NCBI GenBank assembly: GCA_002362155.1
Contig: DETN01000029.1
Span: 1-8,080, forward strand
DNA: 8,080 nucleotides
Direction of reading: 5' to 3'
Source of the DNA: Lachnospiraceae bacterium UBA3287
Lineage (GTDB): Bacteria; Bacillota; Clostridia; Lachnospirales; Lachnospiraceae
Position numbers and translations under genes: made by a program. Positions 5,897 to 8,080 of this stretch are shown in pieces (within the stretch, counting starts at the first letter, position 1; each line of letters starts with the position of its first letter). The notes below the pieces were generated by a model. The model was not told the DNA's origin, did no database searches, and saw nothing but the letters and a program-made list of their open reading frames with translations.

Positions 5897-6589
5897 ATGA
5901 AAAAAACAATATACCACGGTTCACATCACATCATTCAGATGCCTGTGTACCACGGCGGCAGGCCTCACAATGATTACGGATATGGTTTTTACTGTACTGA
6001 AAGCTCCGAGATGGCCAGAGAATGGGCCGTGTCAGAGGAACATGACGGCTATGCCAACTGCTATCATCTTGATATGGAAGGACTCAGGATCCTTAACCTG
6101 AACAGGGATTATTCTGTACTTACGTGGCTGGCTATACTCATTCAGAACCGGACATTTAATATAGATACACCGCTCGCAGTAGAGGTTTCCCGATATCTGA
6201 GAGAAAACTTTTTCGTGGAGACGGCAGCTTATGATATAGTCATCGGCTATCGGGCCGATGACAGCTATTTTTCTTTCGCCCAGGATTTTCTGAGCGGTGC
6301 CATTTCCTTTCAGCAGCTGCAGAGGGCCATGTATCTGGGTGAACTTGGCGAGCAGATCGTGCTTGTAAGTCCCAAAGCTTTTTCTGCCATTCGTTTTATG
6401 GGCTGTGAGAAGGCATTACGAAGCGACTGGCTGCAGAAAAAGCTGCAGAGGGACCAAAAGTCGCGCGCGGAGTATCTTCACTCTGACAGAATGCGTTATC
6501 GGAGGGGAGAATTGTATGCCGTCACGATTCTGGACCAGGAGATCGGACCGGATGATCCCCGTCTTTTTCAGCAGGGAGGCAGATCATGA
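5897..6589 (+). CDS. DUF3990 protein, candidate ADP-ribosyltransferase-like toxin
   Basis: The 230-residue protein matches DUF3990, a family I recall as grouped with the ADP-ribosyltransferase fold. Features in order: IYHGS (5-9, His7 as candidate NAD-binding His), DYGYGFYCTE (26-35), a helix with AREWAV (40-45), YDIVIGYRADDSYFSFAQDF (112-131), then MYLGELGEQIVLVSPKAF (145-162). Glu149 or Glu152 could take the catalytic glutamate position. A charged C-terminal tail (about 171-230) is unassigned. There is no signal peptide or membrane segment, so it should be cytoplasmic. The start at 5897 has GAGGGG 6 nt upstream; an ATG at 5893 lies in another frame and yields only a short peptide. The gene overlaps the downstream XRE gene by 4 bases. 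Composition is AT-richer than the neighbours: G+C is 23, 27 and 25 of 60 in blocks from 5881, 6121 and 6181, against 41 of 60 from 2761. Toxicity and target are inference. Confidence 0.8.
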   Translation: MKKTIYHGSHHIIQMPVYHGGRPHNDYGYGFYCTESSEMAREWAVSEEHDGYANCYHLDMEGLRILNLNRDYSVLTWLAILIQNRTFNIDTPLAVEVSRYLRENFFVETAAYDIVIGYRADDSYFSFAQDFLSGAISFQQLQRAMYLGELGEQIVLVSPKAFSAIRFMGCEKALRSDWLQKKLQRDQKSRAEYLHSDRMRYRRGELYAVTILDQEIGPDDPRLFQQGGRS

Positions 6590-7224
6590 TGCATTCTTAT
6601 GAAGAAATATATACTGTCAAAGCCCAGGCAGCACTGGGGCAGATGCTGCGTTATGCGGTGGAAGATCTGCAGATGGGGCTGAATGAATTCTGGGACATGT
6701 TTTTGATCTCCGGGATTGCCGATCTTTTCGGAAAGGGAGATTACAGGTTTCTTGTGGGAATGTCGGGAGTGGAGACCGCATGGGAAGTTGTCTGGCGGAT
6801 GACAGGGGCCTGGCCTCAGACAAAGCCGTCCTTCCATCTGGAAAAGAGTCCTGTTTACTGGACAGGCTGGATCCTGGCCTGGTATCAGTGGTATTCGGGA
6901 AGAAGCTTCAGGAGGATCGATGAATTTCTGAAACCGGAACAGGTGAAGGATATGTATTCACCGTATCATGAAATGGACCCTTTGCAGTTCGCGGATGCGG
7001 CAGAGGAGATCAGACGGAAGAAAGAAACGGCGACCCGGCTTAAAATGTACAGGGAACGCATAGGTTTAAGCCAGTCAGAACTTGCCCGGGAGAGCGGAGT
7101 TTCCGTCAGGATGATCCAGTACTATGAACAGCGCCGGAAAGACTTGGACAAAGCCCAGGCCGGAACAGTATGGATGCTGGCAAGGGCCCTGGGATGTTCC
7201 GTGGAAGACCTGCTGGAATTTTGA
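6586..7224 (+). CDS. XRE-family HTH protein with DUF3791-like N-terminus, candidate antitoxin and autorepressor
   Basis: This 212-residue protein ends in a Cro/C1-type HTH (about 150-212, GLSQSELARESGVSVRMIQYYEQ), which should bind DNA. The N-terminal part (about 14-70, MLRYAVEDLQMGLNEFWDMF and ISGIADLFGKGDYRFLVGMSG) resembles the small DUF3791-type proteins often found beside DUF3990 genes. A middle segment holds an aromatic motif WTGWILAWYQWYSGRSF (92-108). I suggest the N-terminal part contacts or neutralises the DUF3990 partner while the HTH represses the shared promoter. The ATG at 6586 overlaps the upstream TGA (ATGA), and an ATG at 6589 follows in frame. AGGGAGG (6573-6579) serves either, 6 or 9 nt away. 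Toxin-first order with a 4-base overlap implies translational coupling. The antitoxin role is inference; the HTH call is firm. Confidence 0.82.
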   Translation: MMHSYEEIYTVKAQAALGQMLRYAVEDLQMGLNEFWDMFLISGIADLFGKGDYRFLVGMSGVETAWEVVWRMTGAWPQTKPSFHLEKSPVYWTGWILAWYQWYSGRSFRRIDEFLKPEQVKDMYSPYHEMDPLQFADAAEEIRRKKETATRLKMYRERIGLSQSELARESGVSVRMIQYYEQRRKDLDKAQAGTVWMLARALGCSVEDLLEF

Positions 7225-7266
7225 TTTGAGGGCCGGAAGAGACGAAAACTGAATACAGAAAATATT

Positions 7267-7317
7267 AAGCCTTGTGCTGCGGATGAATCGGATCATCCTG
7301 CGGCATAAGGCTTTTTT
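7267..7317 (+). terminator. Strong intrinsic terminator of the DUF3990/XRE cassette
   Basis: A 20-bp stem pairs 7267-7286 with 7293-7313, with two G-U wobbles and one bulged base, around a 6-nt loop (7287-7292). The T-run 7312-7317 follows. It starts 42 bases after the XRE stop and should insulate the dehydrogenase gene from cassette transcription. Confidence 0.92.
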
Positions 7318-7574
7318 ATATGCAGCTGTCTGGAAGGCAGGGATCCCGGGCTGTAAGGACAGGGCAGATGCCCTGCTTAAGTGTATATTTTTTCCATTCC
7401 GCGGAAATTCCCTGTACAAATGGATTTCCACGGGGGTGGAACCTGTCGGAATTAAGGCAGGGCCTCCTTTTTACTAAGATAAGGTCAGCAAAGGAAAACA
7501 AGCAAAAAACAAAACAGAAGGAACAGACAAAAAGCACACAAAAGAAAAGGATTTCAAAAAGGAGGAAATCAAAA
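7318..7574 (+). promoter_or_regulatory. Leader region of the sorbitol-6-phosphate dehydrogenase gene
   Basis: I see no gene in this stretch. The first half holds several small inverted repeats: CAGGGC-AGAT-GCCCTG (7360-7375), TTCCGCGGAA (7397-7406) and TTCCAC-GGGG-GTGGAA (7426-7441). GCAGGG (7337-7342) could compete for CCCTGC (7371-7376). A weak promoter candidate is TTTCCA (7391-7396), 18 bp, TACAAA (7415-7420), with the TTCCGCGGAA palindrome in the spacer. The second half (about 7478-7574) is strikingly A-rich: the block 7501-7560 has 39 A and only 3 T. It ends in GGAGG (7561-7565), 9 nt before the ATG. The A-rich part is likely an unstructured, translation-favouring leader. The promoter call is weak. 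Confidence 0.45.
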
Positions 7575-8080
7575 ATGGCAGACTGGTTAAAACTTGAAGG
7601 CAAGGTAGTAGCAGTAACGGGCGGCGCATCCGGCATCGGAAAACACATCGCATCCACACTGGTGGCGGCTGGAGCACAGACTGTAGTCATCGACATGAAC
7701 ACAAAGACCGGCGAAGTGGTGGACGGTGCCTACCAGATCCAGTGCAACGTCACGGATCCTGAGAGCGTAAAGGCCATGATGGCAGAGATCATCGCAAAGT
7801 ACGGCCGCATCGACGCTTTCGTCAACAACGCAGGCATCAACCTTCCCCGCCTCCTGGTGGACGTAAAGGGAGAAAAGCCCCAGTACGAACTGAATGTTGA
7901 TTCCTTTGACAAGATGTTCGCAGTCAACGTAAAGGGCCTTTTCCTCTGCGCACAGGCAGCGGCCAGGGAAATGGTGAAGCAGGGATGCGGCGTCATCGTG
8001 AACATGTCCTCCGAATCCGGCAAGGAAGGATCCCAGGGACAGAGCGCATACTCCGCCACAAAGGGAGCCTGCGATTCCTT
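7575..8080 (+). CDS. Sorbitol-6-phosphate 2-dehydrogenase (SDR family), 3' end beyond window
   Basis: The first 168 residues are visible, of about 260-270 for the family. This short-chain dehydrogenase should oxidise D-sorbitol-6-phosphate to fructose-6-phosphate in the cytoplasm, using NAD. The cofactor glycine motif is TGGASGIG (15-22), and Asp40 after the second strand favours NAD over NADP. NNAG (84-87), Asn118, Ser145 or Ser146, and YSATK (Tyr159, Lys163) complete the classical SDR active site. The segment LLVDVKGEKPQYEL (93-106) and the start MADWLKLEGKVVAVTGG resemble clostridial and lactobacillar sorbitol-6-phosphate dehydrogenases rather than E. coli SrlD. The start is set by GGAGG 9 nt upstream. 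The sorbitol permease two genes upstream supports the substrate. The alternative is another sugar-alcohol-phosphate dehydrogenase of the same family. Confidence 0.87.
   Translation, partial: MADWLKLEGKVVAVTGGASGIGKHIASTLVAAGAQTVVIDMNTKTGEVVDGAYQIQCNVTDPESVKAMMAEIIAKYGRIDAFVNNAGINLPRLLVDVKGEKPQYELNVDSFDKMFAVNVKGLFLCAQAAAREMVKQGCGVIVNMSSESGKEGSQGQSAYSATKGACDS

Noticed and set aside
5679..5973. Short plus-strand frames (5679-5900, 5740-5973) before the DUF3990 gene
   Set aside because: They run through the inverted repeat and the promoter, have low-complexity Ser/Arg-rich composition and no convincing ribosome site.
7334..7462. Direct repeat AAGGCAGGG at 7334-7342 and 7454-7462, 120 bp apart
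   Set aside because: A 9-base match in this sequence length is easily chance, and it does not bracket a gene.
1..8080. Search by eye for CRISPR arrays, tRNA or rRNA genes and transposases
   Set aside because: No regularly spaced repeats, no cloverleaf or rRNA-like sequence, and no transposase or integrase motifs were seen.

Overview
The window looks like a piece of a Gram-positive gut-type Clostridia chromosome, most likely Lachnospiraceae. The grounds are the moderately high GC of the metabolic genes, strong AGGAGG-type ribosome binding sites, sigma-A-like TATAAT promoters, intrinsic terminators, PRD-type PTS regulation, and a DUF3990/XRE pair of a kind I associate with that family. The taxonomic call is inference; no marker gene is present.

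Layout, left to right. (1) Positions 1-1052 hold the 3' two-thirds of a GH32 sucrose-6-phosphate hydrolase, closed by a strong, probably bidirectional terminator. (2) A convergent acyl-CoA thioesterase gene (hotdog fold) lies on the minus strand at 1172-1705. (3) Positions 1706-1966 are a divergent promoter region. (4) A five-domain PRD transcriptional regulator (HTH, HTH, PRD, PRD, EIIB-like, EIIA-like) lies at 1967-3877. (5) A single-polypeptide glucitol/sorbitol PTS permease lies at 3962-5620; it joins what are normally two proteins, SrlA (EIIC) and SrlE (EIIBC). (6) A compact, more AT-rich two-gene cassette lies at 5897-7224. It encodes a DUF3990 (ADP-ribosyltransferase-like) protein overlapping an XRE-family HTH protein. 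It has its own promoter, a near-perfect palindromic operator and a strong terminator, and is best read as a candidate toxin-antitoxin or defence-type module. (7) A long, hairpin-containing and then A-rich leader (7318-7574) precedes a sorbitol-6-phosphate 2-dehydrogenase (SDR family), which is cut by the window end.

Regulator, permease and dehydrogenase together make a sorbitol uptake and catabolism locus. Sorbitol would be imported and phosphorylated by the fused permease, the sorbitol-6-phosphate oxidised to fructose-6-phosphate, and expression governed by the PRD protein, whose phosphorylation state reports PTS flux. The PTS EIIA-Gut subunit (SrlB) and GutM are not in the window and may follow the dehydrogenase. 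The DUF3990/XRE cassette interrupts this locus and is functionally unrelated to it, which suggests acquisition by transfer.

The most notable items are the SrlA-SrlE fusion with its two acidic linkers; the nested terminator, promoter -10 and Shine-Dalgarno at the permease start; and the DUF3990/XRE module with its 20-bp operator palindrome.
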